Below are positions 1-7,232 of a DNA stretch of 22,737 nt, one piece after another; the first letter of the stretch is position 1; every line of letters begins with the position of its first letter. The notes under the pieces were generated by a model. That model made no database searches. It saw nothing but the letters and a program-made list of their open reading frames with translations, and was not told the origin of the DNA. Made by a program: the position numbers and the translations under genes. The DNA comes from an uncultured Prevotella sp. (GTDB lineage: Bacteria > Bacteroidota > Bacteroidia > Bacteroidales > Bacteroidaceae), in contig CAAGKM010000022.1 of NCBI GenBank assembly GCA_900770395.1, positions 1 to 22,737 of the forward strand. Reading direction: 5' to 3'.

Positions 1-182
1 ACTTGAATTTTGTGGCAAAAATAAAGCCCCGCACATTCACCGCGATAGAAATACGTTACAAAATTATGCGGAAAATGTCGAAGCACCAAAAACTGACTGC
101 GAAGTGTTAAAATCTAAAGAGTGCTGATAATCAGCGGTTTATTTGCAAGTGTTTTTCATTATATGCAGTTGGTTACACCCTT
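1..182. other. AT-rich edge region, no gene assigned
   Basis: Downstream of the LRR gene stop. Two plus-strand frames are open from the window edge, one to a TAA at 108-110 and one to a TGA at 125-127, so the 3' end of a neighbouring gene could be here. Neither translation is recognisable. A small near-palindrome (gctgataatcagc, about 123-135) is present. Nothing else is supported. Confidence 0.3.
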
Positions 183-1280
183 CTAAATACAACCATCAAA
201 CCAGCTCCTGTCTATACTTTTTACAGAATTCGGAATCGTAATATTTGTCAAACCTGTGCAACCCTCAAAAGCACTACTACCAATACTTGTCACTGAGTTA
301 GGGATATTTATTTCTGTAAGACCTGTGCACCCCCAAAAAGCATAATCTCCAATACTTGTCACTGAGTTAGGAATTGTAATATTTTTAAGGTTTGTACATT
401 CTTCAAACAATCCCCCTTCTATACTTTTTACTGAATTCGGGATCGTAATATTTGTCAAACCTGTACAACCTGAAAAAGCACCACCTCCAATACTTGTCAC
501 GGTATTAGGGATATTTATTTCTGTAAGATCTGTGCAGCCAACAAAAGCACAATATCCAATACTTGTCACTGAATTAGGAATTACAAACGAGGAGATTTGT
601 TTCCCTTCAGGACAACGTAACAAAGAAGACTTATTTTTATTATAAAGAATGCCATCCAATGAGGAATATTTGGTATTCTTATCTGCTACATTTATAGCTT
701 CCAGCCCTTTGCAGCCCCCAAAAGCATAATCTCCAATACTTGTCACTGAGTTAGGAATATTTATTTCTGTCAAACCTGTACAGCCACGAAAAGCACGTTC
801 TCCAATACTTGTCACAGTATTAGGAATATTTATTTCTGTCAAACCTGTGCAGTCCTCAAAAACATAATCTCCAATACTTGTCACTGAGTTAGGAATATTT
901 ATTTCTGTCAAACCTGTACAGCCACCAAAAGCACCATCTCCAATACTTGTCACGGTATTAGGGATATTTATTTCTGTAAGACCTGTACCCCCAAAAGCAC
1001 CATCTCCAATACTTGTCACGGTATTAGGGATATTTATTTCTGTAAGACCTGTACGACCATGAAAAGCGTACGCTAGAATTGTTGTTACTGTATAAGTTGT
1101 ACCACTATTTACGAATGAAGCTTGTATTACTATAGCTCCTTGAAATCCATAATCACAGGTTAACACTTTCGCTGTTTTTGTTGACGTATCAAGAGAATAA
1201 GTGATTCCATCAATTTTAACCGTTTCAGCCCATGTTTTTGTAAAAAGGCATAAAAAAGCTATTAAGAAAAATTTTCTCAT
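183..1280 (-). CDS. BspA-like leucine-rich repeat surface/secreted protein
   Basis: A protein of 365 residues from the preferred start. BspA-type LRR proteins (LRR_5 family) are cell-surface or secreted and are linked in related bacteria to binding host proteins or other cells; the ligand here is unknown. The frame is open up to an ATG at 1328, but the ATG at 1280 begins a clean signal peptide (MRKFFLIAFLCLFTKTWA), so I start there. After about 70 residues come about eleven units of 23 residues of the type LTEINIPNTVTSIGDGAFGGC, interrupted once by a non-repeat spacer around 'YSSLDGILYNKNKSSLL'. The protein stops abruptly just after a repeat Cys (…FDGCI), with no C-terminal domain or sorting signal, so it may be 3'-truncated. 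It is more AT-rich than the B12 locus. The start is moderately certain and the family is clear. Confidence 0.85.
   Translation of the reverse strand: MRKFFLIAFLCLFTKTWAETVKIDGITYSLDTSTKTAKVLTCDYGFQGAIVIQASFVNSGTTYTVTTILAYAFHGRTGLTEINIPNTVTSIGDGAFGGTGLTEINIPNTVTSIGDGAFGGCTGLTEINIPNSVTSIGDYVFEDCTGLTEINIPNTVTSIGERAFRGCTGLTEINIPNSVTSIGDYAFGGCKGLEAINVADKNTKYSSLDGILYNKNKSSLLRCPEGKQISSFVIPNSVTSIGYCAFVGCTDLTEINIPNTVTSIGGGAFSGCTGLTNITIPNSVKSIEGGLFEECTNLKNITIPNSVTSIGDYAFWGCTGLTEINIPNSVTSIGSSAFEGCTGLTNITIPNSVKSIDRSWFDGCI
223..1062 (-). repeat. Near-identical 69-nt repeats encoding the LRR units
   Basis: The LRR units are very similar at DNA level. The plus-strand phrases 'tccaatacttgtcac' and 'atatttatttctgt' recur every 69 bases (one 23-residue unit). 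One unit lacks a codon: near 985-1000 the Cys of the GGC motif is missing. This degree of nucleotide identity suggests recent duplication or recombination between units. Confidence 0.8.
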
Positions 1281-1325
1281 GTATAATTTAATTGTAAAGG
1301 CGTGCACCATTCTTTCCGCTTGCCT

Positions 1326-1448
1326 CAACTTATGGTTACCGCCAAGTGACCTTACTACATAACAAGCACAGAATGGCTCACGCCTTAACAGCGTGAACCT
1401 CCAGACTGCTTGTTCTCATGTAGTGAATATTGGCGGTATTCTAAGTTG
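1326..1448 (-). promoter_or_regulatory. Large nested hairpin in the LRR gene leader
   Basis: Three nested perfect or near-perfect pairings lie just upstream of the LRR start: 1326-1332 with 1442-1448 and 1337-1345 with 1430-1438 (7 and 9 bp); 1354-1368 with 1407-1424 (15 bp with a 3-nt bulge at 1415-1417); and 1375-1383 with 1391-1399 (9 bp including one wobble pair in the minus-strand RNA). A competing pairing joins 1409-1417 with 1450-1458 (9 bp perfect) and cannot form together with the middle stem. The element lies in a transcript starting near 1733 and ending at the LRR gene, so a cis-regulatory leader is the simplest reading. I know of no named family that fits with certainty. Confidence 0.6.
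1378..1419 (-). CDS. Possible 13-residue leader peptide inside the hairpin
   Basis: ATG at 1419 to TGA at 1378 encodes MRTSSLEVHAVKA. The whole ORF lies inside the middle and inner stems of the leader hairpin, so translating it would open the structure. Only the open frame and its position support it; no strong ribosome site is visible, and it may not be translated. Confidence 0.25.
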   Translation of the reverse strand: MRTSSLEVHAVKA

Positions 1449-1492
1449 AGAGAACAAGAGCTAAAAGCTCAATATATTTTATATGTCCTTTA

Positions 1493-1588
1493 TCAAGTTA
1501 TAGAACGGAAACGCCGAGTTAATGTTTTGAGGCTTAACGCCTCGAAAATTCTCTCATTGGGGATAGCCGCCATATTATGACAACTCAT
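1493..1588 (-). CDS. Possible 31-residue ORF in the LRR leader
   Basis: ATG at 1588, preceded by AAAGG, to a TGA ending at 1493. The product is basic at its C-terminal end (…KTLTRRFRSIT). It lies in the transcribed leader between the promoter and the large hairpin. A small hairpin (GAGGC/GCCTC, 1529-1533 with 1539-1543) falls within it. The function is unknown. It could be an upstream regulatory ORF or chance. Confidence 0.3.
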   Translation of the reverse strand: MSCHNMAAIPNERIFEALSLKTLTRRFRSIT

Positions 1589-1674
1589 CCTTTACGTTTC
1601 TGTCTCGTCTTTGTCTGTTTCTTAATTATCAATATTTTAGTTCAACCTCGTATTCTGTCTTTTCCCTTGCTGGC

Positions 1675-1700
1675 TGCTGGAGCGAATACATATTCCAGCA
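1675..1700 (-). promoter_or_regulatory. Stem-loop near the 5' end of the LRR leader
   Basis: TGCTGGA at 1675-1681 pairs with TCCAGCA at 1694-1700 (7 bp, 12-nt loop). It lies about 35-60 nt after the predicted transcription start and is a plausible 5' stabilising or regulatory hairpin. No other elements are evident in the stretch between it and the 31-residue ORF. Confidence 0.4.
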
Positions 1701-1738
1701 CAGTGTTCCTATGCTACAATAATTAGGAAATACGTTTG

Positions 1739-1770
1739 CAAAGATACATATTATTTTTTATTCTACCAAA
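1739..1770 (-). promoter_or_regulatory. Bacteroidota-type promoter for the LRR transcript
   Basis: On the minus strand TTTG (1767-1770) is followed after 20 nt by TATCTTTG (1739-1746), matching the Bacteroidota sigma-ABfr consensus TTTG-N19/21-TAnnTTTG. Transcription would start near 1733, giving a leader of about 450 nt before the LRR start codon. Confidence 0.75.
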
Positions 1771-1811
1771 CTTTTGGCATAAATTCGCTTAATATTTCAT
1801 TGACGTAACTG

Positions 1812-1837
1812 CTCAACTCCCGTTTTAAAACGTTGAG
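1812..1837. repeat. Inverted repeat downstream of the MgtC-family gene
   Basis: CTCAAC (1812-1817) and GTTGAG (1832-1837) flank a perfect 12-bp palindrome CGTTTTAAAACG (1821-1832). It lies between the end of the MgtC-family gene and the LRR promoter. No T-run follows on either strand, so a terminator role is uncertain. Confidence 0.35.
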
Positions 1838-1898
1838 AGACTGACGATGTAAAGTGACTGAAGTATTTTAAAAGGACAAGCATCAATATCCTATGCCA

Positions 1899-2561
1899 CT
1901 ACTCACCGCATGATATCGTCACGTCATCAAAGTCGTCCATGTAGTCAATGAGCCATTTAGCGTGCTTTCCACGCCTCATCATTATCTCAAGCAAAACATC
2001 ATACGATTTGCCATGCGGCGTGCGGCGGTCCTTTATCTCATAAGAGCTTACATCAAGTCCGTCGCCCTTAAGCCTATTCATCATGCTCTTCACACTGTCT
2101 TTATCATGTGCGGTTAGTGTCACCATCACCCTTGCATTGCCCAAATGAGGAATGAGCGCATGAAGCACCTCAAGTCCTATGAGTGCCATTGTGGTGGCAA
2201 CGGCCGCAGCAGCAAACAATCCCGTACCGCAAGCCAAGCCTATGGCTGCAGTAACCCACAGACCGGCAGCCGTGGTGAGTCCCCTCACCACATTCTTCTG
2301 AAAAATTATCGTGCCGGCTCCAAGGAATCCTATTCCCGACACCACCTGCGCAGCCACTCTCGACGAGTCCTTGAGCGTGGCATCGAATCCGTATTGTGAC
2401 ACAATACAAAACAGCGCACTGCCCATTGCCACAAGAAAATGGGTTCGAAATCCTGCCACTTTCGAGCGGTACTCACGCTCCAGTCCGATGGCTCCGCCAA
2501 GCAGCAAAGCCACGCCAAGCCTCATCGTCACATCAACCAACATCTCCATTGTCTGATCCAT
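1899..2561 (-). CDS. MgtC/SapB family inner-membrane protein
   Basis: 220 residues. Family members are small membrane proteins tied to growth at low magnesium, acid tolerance or virulence; their biochemical role is not settled. The family hallmarks are clear: LLGGAIGLEREYRSKVAGFRTH at residues 20-41, then VSGIGFLGAGTI and GLTTAAGLWVTAAIGLACGTG in the next helices. There are about five hydrophobic segments in the first 135 residues, then a soluble ACT-like C-terminal region of about 80 residues. The length is normal for the family. It is transcribed divergently from the B12 operon from its own promoter 28 bp upstream of the ATG. Nothing in the sequence links it to cobalamin. Confidence 0.9.
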   Translation of the reverse strand: MDQTMEMLVDVTMRLGVALLLGGAIGLEREYRSKVAGFRTHFLVAMGSALFCIVSQYGFDATLKDSSRVAAQVVSGIGFLGAGTIIFQKNVVRGLTTAAGLWVTAAIGLACGTGLFAAAAVATTMALIGLEVLHALIPHLGNARVMVTLTAHDKDSVKSMMNRLKGDGLDVSSYEIKDRRTPHGKSYDVLLEIMMRRGKHAKWLIDYMDDFDDVTISCGE

Positions 2562-2588
2562 AATTATATATATTTCTTCTTACAAATA

Positions 2589-2619
2589 CAAAGGTAGATA
2601 AAAAAATCCATTATGCAAA
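2589..2619 (-). promoter_or_regulatory. Promoter of the MgtC-family gene
   Basis: On the minus strand TTTG (2616-2619), a 19-nt spacer, then TACCTTTG (2589-2596). This is a full match to the Bacteroidota consensus and leaves a 5' UTR of about 20 nt before the ATG at 2561. Confidence 0.8.
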
Positions 2620-2675
2620 ATTTTTCGGCTTTTTTCTTTCAATAACACTTTTTATTGATATTTTTTTCAAAATGT

Positions 2676-2706
2676 TTTGCAATATAAGAAAAAAGCAGTA
2701 CTTTTG
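2676..2706 (+). promoter_or_regulatory. Promoter of the cobalamin operon
   Basis: TTTG (2676-2679), a 19-nt spacer, then TACTTTTG (2699-2706), matching the Bacteroidota consensus. Predicted transcription start is near 2713, just before the riboswitch. It is divergent from the MgtC-family promoter, with about 57 bp between the two -33 boxes. Confidence 0.8.
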
Positions 2707-2712
2707 CACCCG

Positions 2713-2890
2713 ATTTGGAAATATCGAAGCGAATACCGCTGAGATGTGTAAGGGAATCAGGTGAGATGCCTGAGCTGTTCCTGCAGCTGTAATCCGCCCT
2801 TGAGCTGCCAACACAATGTCACTGTCACATAAAACGACGGGAAGACGTTGGCGGAGATTGACGGAGAGCCAGAATACCTGCCAGATTGAA
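2713..2890 (+). promoter_or_regulatory. Cobalamin (B12) riboswitch
   Basis: The conserved core is readable: AAGGGAATCAGGTGAGATGCC (2750-2770), then the B12-box region CTGCAGCTGTAATC (2781-2794), and the 3' part AGAGCCAGAATACCTGCC (2865-2882), the usual GCCAGGAGACCTGCC-like segment. It starts at the predicted transcription start and ends about 50 nt before the preferred btuB start. By family knowledge, bound cobalamin represses the downstream gene by hiding the ribosome site or terminating transcription. No T-run terminator is seen before btuB, which favours translational control. It probably governs the whole operon to 15731. Confidence 0.93.
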
Positions 2891-2937
2891 GGTACAAAGT
2901 TCAATAGATGCTCCCAGGATTTGGAGCCAAGGAATTT

Positions 2938-4941
2938 ATGACATCAAAAAAAATTAAGACACTGACACTTTGCACAGTGCTGTCTGCGGCAGTGAATGCT
3001 CAAGACACGCTGCGCACACAAAAAATTGATGACGTGGTGGTGACAGCCGACAGAAGCCGCACCGCTAACGTATTCTCCACTATTCCCATGCAGACGGTAA
3101 GCGGCAACGACATCCGTCTTATGGGACTTCAAAACATTGCCGATGCCGTGAAGAAGTTTGCTGGCACATCGGTGAAGGACTACGGCGGAATAGGAGGAAT
3201 GAAAACCGTATCAGTGCACAATCTCGGCGCACAGCACACTGCGGTGAGCTACGACGGCATAGTGGTGAGCAACACTCAGGCAGGACAGATTGACATAGGG
3301 CGGTTCTCGTTGGATAACGTCAGTACACTCTCACTTGCAATCGGTCAGGGAAGCGACATACTTCAGTCAGCACGTCATTATGCATCGGCCGCAGTAATGG
3401 GCATCACCACTGAGCTGCCATTGACTGAGGACAGAGCATCACTATGGCGCATAGGATTGTCAGGCGGCTCATGGGGACAGATCAGCCCCAAGCTGCGCAT
3501 GTGGCAGAGATTATCAAAATCATCTGTATTCTCGCTAAACGCCGACTATATGCGCGCCGACGGCAACTATCCATTTACCCTTGTCAACGGAATGGAGCAG
3601 ACACGTGAGCGACGCAACAACTCAGGCATAAGCCAGTGGCATGTGGAGGGAAACGTTAACACCACGTTTGCCGACAGCTCAAAACTCGACATAAAGGCAT
3701 ACTATTACCGTTCAAGCCGCGGACTGCCAGGAAGTGTCATCCTGTATAACAGTAAAAGCGAGGAGCACCTGTGGGATGAGAACCTCTTTGCGCAGGCCAT
3801 ATATAATAAAAGGTGGAGCAGTCAATGGCAGATGACGGCAAGGGCCAAATACACCCACTCATGGAACAAATATGAGGACTATAACGTAAAATATACAAAC
3901 GGTAAGAAACAAGATTTGAACAGTCAGGACGAATACTATGCGTCAGCCACCATAAACTGGCAGCCGGCCAAATTCTTCACTATATCATTGGCTGAGGATG
4001 CCGCCTTTAATAAGTTGCACACAAATGTTAACGGCAGTCCTAATCCGCTGCGCCTCACATCACTGACGGCATTGGCCGCAAAGATGCGCTTAGGCAGGCT
4101 TACCGCTGAGGCAAACACTGTAATGACCTATGCCACAGAAAGCCTCACCGAGAGTGAGAAATACTCCATCAAGACTCCAGCCGACCGCAAGCATCTGTCA
4201 CCATCGCTGTCGCTCAGCTGGCGGATACTCCCTGAGGAGGCACTGTATCTCCGCGCACTGTATAAATCAACATTCCGCATGCCGACCTTCAACGACCTTT
4301 ACTATCTTCAGATTGGCAACACGTCGCTGCTCCCGGAGAAGGCTCATGAATACGGCATCGGCATGACATGGAACTCACGCCGTTTGGGCTGCATAAAATA
4401 TATAGCAATAACTGCTGATGGATATTACAACGACGTGACCGACAAGATTGTGGCATTCCCATCAACATATATATGGAAGATGGTGAACTTCGGAAGCGTG
4501 GATATATGGGGCGTTGACGCCACAGTTGGCACCGAGATAGACATAGCAGGAAAAACAAGTGCAGTATTTTCAGCCACACTGTCATGGCAGGACGCAAAGG
4601 ACAAGACCGACGGCAGCGCCACATACGGGAAGCAACTGCCCTACACGGCAAAGGTGAGCGGCGGTCTCTCCCTCATACTCAATACCCCATGGATAACCGT
4701 GGGATATTCGGCAACAGGACAAGGCAAGCGCTACTCCATGGCGCAAAACGAGCGTCAATACAGACTGGCACCATATATGGAGCACACTCTGAGCTTCTCC
4801 CACCGTATGGAACTTGGCAACGGCAGCAGTCTGAATCTTCAGCTGTCGGTAAACAACCTCACTGACAAGCAATATGAGATAATCAAGTATTATCCGATGC
4901 CCGGCCGCTCGCTGACAGCATCGGCGACAGTGGAATTTTAA
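2938..4941 (+). CDS. btuB: TonB-dependent outer-membrane corrinoid receptor BtuB
   Basis: 667 residues from ATG 2938. It imports cobalamin and other corrinoids across the outer membrane using TonB energy. Residues 1-22 form a signal peptide (MTSKKIKTLTLCTVLSAAVNAQ). A TonB-box-like IDDVVVTA is at about 30-37, then the plug domain (…GLQNIADAVKKFAGTSVKDYGG), then a beta-barrel rich in alternating aromatic strands that ends in Phe (ATVEF), as expected for an outer-membrane barrel. An in-frame ATG at 2908 would add ten residues before the signal peptide (MLPGFGAKEF). I prefer 2938 because it gives a normal signal peptide and has GGAG and AAGGA just upstream. It is the first gene after the riboswitch, and the lipoprotein gene follows 26 bp later. 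Confidence 0.92.
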   Translation: MTSKKIKTLTLCTVLSAAVNAQDTLRTQKIDDVVVTADRSRTANVFSTIPMQTVSGNDIRLMGLQNIADAVKKFAGTSVKDYGGIGGMKTVSVHNLGAQHTAVSYDGIVVSNTQAGQIDIGRFSLDNVSTLSLAIGQGSDILQSARHYASAAVMGITTELPLTEDRASLWRIGLSGGSWGQISPKLRMWQRLSKSSVFSLNADYMRADGNYPFTLVNGMEQTRERRNNSGISQWHVEGNVNTTFADSSKLDIKAYYYRSSRGLPGSVILYNSKSEEHLWDENLFAQAIYNKRWSSQWQMTARAKYTHSWNKYEDYNVKYTNGKKQDLNSQDEYYASATINWQPAKFFTISLAEDAAFNKLHTNVNGSPNPLRLTSLTALAAKMRLGRLTAEANTVMTYATESLTESEKYSIKTPADRKHLSPSLSLSWRILPEEALYLRALYKSTFRMPTFNDLYYLQIGNTSLLPEKAHEYGIGMTWNSRRLGCIKYIAITADGYYNDVTDKIVAFPSTYIWKMVNFGSVDIWGVDATVGTEIDIAGKTSAVFSATLSWQDAKDKTDGSATYGKQLPYTAKVSGGLSLILNTPWITVGYSATGQGKRYSMAQNERQYRLAPYMEHTLSFSHRMELGNGSSLNLQLSVNNLTDKQYEIIKYYPMPGRSLTASATVEF

Positions 4942-4967
4942 GTAAAACATTATAAAAAACAAAAGCA

Positions 4968-6092
4968 ATGAAATTTAGAAGTTTTATTCTTTCCGCACTC
5001 TGCGGACTCGCTGTATCAACAGCATTCACATCTTGTAGTGATGACGATGAGTACAACCCGTTTGAAGGCGGCTCGAATGTGGCGTTGCCAGAGCATCGCG
5101 GCATTGTGCTCAACGAAGGCTCTTTCCAAAAAAACAACGCATCAATATCTTTCTTCGATGCTGCGCTTGACACCACAACAACTAAGATCAACGACCTCTA
5201 CTTCATTCAGAACAAGAAGCAGCTGGGCGACACCGGTCAGGACATTATCGAAGAGGACGGTAACATCTATGTCTGCGTATATGGCTCAGGCTATATCGCC
5301 AAGCTCAACAAGGCAGGTGTGGAGCAGACACGCTGTAGCGATTTATTTATTAGTGGAGGTCTCCCATTAGGTCAGCCCCGTTATATGGTGGAGCACGACG
5401 GATTTATCTACGTCACCACATACGGCGGATGTGTGGTAAAACTTAAAGCCTCTGACCTCAGCCTTGCAGGCTATGTCACAGTAGGACATGCTGCCGAGAG
5501 AATCGACGAGGAAGACGGCATTCTCTACGTGGCTTGCGGCAACGCTCTTGATGGCACTCCCGACAATCGTATGTTCATCATCGACACAAGAAACTTCAGC
5601 GATGACAAAGTCCAGTCAGTAAACGTGATGGACAACACGCAACTTGTAGCTGCAACCGACAACTATGTGTTCATTCAGGGATACGGAGCCGACTGGACAA
5701 ACACCCCACTCTGGGTGTATGACATCAAGAACAAAAAGGCAGAGGATACAGGCGAATATGCCACATATGCGATTGAAGCCGGTGACAACAAGGCTCTTGC
5801 CACATACTCCAAGACCGACTGGAGCACACGCAAGACCACAAACACTTTCTTCGTATATGACGCAGCGACAAAGACCAAGACCGACGTGACAGCCAAGATC
5901 ACCGCCGCCGCATCAGAGCTTGCAAGCGCATCAATATATAGTCTGAGCAAGGGAGAGAACAGCTCGTTCTATATCGGCACAACCCTGTACAGCGCAGGCA
6001 ACGGCACCATATATCATTTCGATGCAAATTACAACCTGAAGGGCAAGTTCACATCATGGGGACAGAATCCTAAAAAGGTTATTGCCATGTAA
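4968..6092 (+). CDS. BtuG-like surface lipoprotein, beta-propeller corrinoid-binding candidate
   Basis: 374 residues. The lipoprotein signal ends in TSC with Cys23 as lipidation site, followed by SDDDE, which matches the acidic export signal that sends Bacteroides lipoproteins to the cell surface. The mature part has repeating segments such as 'GNIYVCVYGSGYIAKL', 'GFIYVTTYGGCVVKL' and 'GILYVACGNAL', the pattern of a YncE/DUF5074-type beta-propeller. In Bacteroides, BtuG is a surface propeller lipoprotein next to btuB that binds cobalamin very tightly and hands it to BtuB. Position, topology and fold agree with that role here. Sequence identity to characterised BtuG proteins could not be measured, so corrinoid binding is inferred. 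Confidence 0.8.
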   Translation: MKFRSFILSALCGLAVSTAFTSCSDDDEYNPFEGGSNVALPEHRGIVLNEGSFQKNNASISFFDAALDTTTTKINDLYFIQNKKQLGDTGQDIIEEDGNIYVCVYGSGYIAKLNKAGVEQTRCSDLFISGGLPLGQPRYMVEHDGFIYVTTYGGCVVKLKASDLSLAGYVTVGHAAERIDEEDGILYVACGNALDGTPDNRMFIIDTRNFSDDKVQSVNVMDNTQLVAATDNYVFIQGYGADWTNTPLWVYDIKNKKAEDTGEYATYAIEAGDNKALATYSKTDWSTRKTTNTFFVYDAATKTKTDVTAKITAAASELASASIYSLSKGENSSFYIGTTLYSAGNGTIYHFDANYNLKGKFTSWGQNPKKVIAM

Positions 6093-6101
6093 CACTACAC
6101 A

Positions 6102-7232
6102 ATGAAAAAAACATTATATTACATAACAGTTGGCGTGCTGCTGTGCCTTGCCTCATGCAAGGGCGGCAGCACTGCCGTTTCGTTGAGTGATGCCGACAGC
6201 ATTGCGATGCGCTACTCGCAGCTGCTCACCATGCAGCAGACCGACAGTTTCATTGTGGCGGAGATAAAGAACCCGTGGGACACGACGAAGGTGCTCCACC
6301 GCTATGTGCTCGTGGCAAAGGACAAGCCACTGCCCGAGAGCCTGCCCGAGGGCGACGTGATACGCACACCGCTGGAGCGCTCGGTGTTCTACACCTCGAT
6401 GCACACGGCACTGATGTGCGAGCTTGGAGCGGCAGATGCGGTGGCAGGCATATGCAATCCCGAGTATATCAGCACCGACATTCTGCGCAAGCGTCTTGAC
6501 AGCGGCGGGATAGTGAACTGCGGCGACGGTCCTGCGCCCGACATGGAGAAAATCATCGACCTTGCTCCCGACGCCATCCTTCTGTCACCATTCGAGAACA
6601 GCGGCAGCTATGGCAAGCTTGGCAACATAGGCATTCCAATCATCGAGTGCGCCGACTATATGGAGACAGGGGCACTCGGGCGCGCCGAGTGGATGAGATT
6701 CTACGGACTCCTTGTGGGCAAGAGGGAAAAGGCGGACAGCATCTTCGCGGCAGTGGCAAACGACTACAACACGCTGAAGACGCTGGTGGGCAAAGCCGAC
6801 AGAAAGCCCACCATCGTGGACGGCAACAAATTCGGCTCCACATGGTATGTGGCAGGAGCAAACAGCACTGTTGGCATGATGATTGCCGATGCCGGCGGAA
6901 GCTACGTGTTCAATAACGAGAAAGCAACGGGCAGCGTGCCCTACGCCCCCGAGGTGGTGTTTGAGCGGGCGCAGAACGCCGAGGTATGGATGATGAAATA
7001 CAGCGGAACGGCGGACATGACCTACAGCCAGCTTGCCACGGAATGGGCAAACTACGCTGAGATGGGAGCCTACAGGCACAAGAACGTCTACGCCTGCAAC
7101 CTGCGCAAGGTGGCTTTCTACGAGGAGACTCCATTTCACCCCAACCTGTTGCTGCGCGACTACATAAAGATTTTCCATCCCGAGATACTAAAAGACCATC
7201 AGCTGCGTTATTATAAGAAAATAGAAGAATGA
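6102..7232 (+). CDS. btuF: Corrinoid ABC transporter substrate-binding lipoprotein BtuF
   Basis: 376 residues. The lipobox LASC places the lipidated Cys at residue 19. It belongs to the periplasmic binding proteins of the BtuF/FecB type: 'MHTALMCELGAADAVAGICNP' is the first-lobe start, 'MEKIIDLAPDAILL' the typical second strand region, then a long linking helix 'RMRFYGLLVGKREKADSIFAAV'-like segment (read here as EWMRFYGLLVGKREKADSIF), and a second lobe. It should deliver corrinoids to BtuCD. The gene overlaps btuC by 4 bp (ATGA), so translation is coupled. Substrate is assigned from context (btuB upstream, riboswitch, cob genes); sequence alone would also allow a haem or siderophore binder. 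Confidence 0.85.
   Translation: MKKTLYYITVGVLLCLASCKGGSTAVSLSDADSIAMRYSQLLTMQQTDSFIVAEIKNPWDTTKVLHRYVLVAKDKPLPESLPEGDVIRTPLERSVFYTSMHTALMCELGAADAVAGICNPEYISTDILRKRLDSGGIVNCGDGPAPDMEKIIDLAPDAILLSPFENSGSYGKLGNIGIPIIECADYMETGALGRAEWMRFYGLLVGKREKADSIFAAVANDYNTLKTLVGKADRKPTIVDGNKFGSTWYVAGANSTVGMMIADAGGSYVFNNEKATGSVPYAPEVVFERAQNAEVWMMKYSGTADMTYSQLATEWANYAEMGAYRHKNVYACNLRKVAFYEETPFHPNLLLRDYIKIFHPEILKDHQLRYYKKIEE

Noticed and set aside
1..127. 3' end of a transposase or integrase gene
   Set aside because: Two short plus-strand frames are open from the edge, but neither translation carries a recognisable motif.
223..1062. 69-nt repeats resembling a CRISPR-like array
   Set aside because: The repeats are contiguous with no unique spacers and encode regular 23-residue LRR units in one open frame.
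1326..1448. Independent 6S-like RNA gene
   Set aside because: The nested hairpin recalls 6S RNA, but no promoter lies directly before it and no terminator after it; it sits within a longer leader. A covariance search could reopen this.
2611..2904. 97-residue minus-strand frame across the riboswitch
   Set aside because: It is antisense to a well-supported riboswitch and promoter and has no recognisable protein features.
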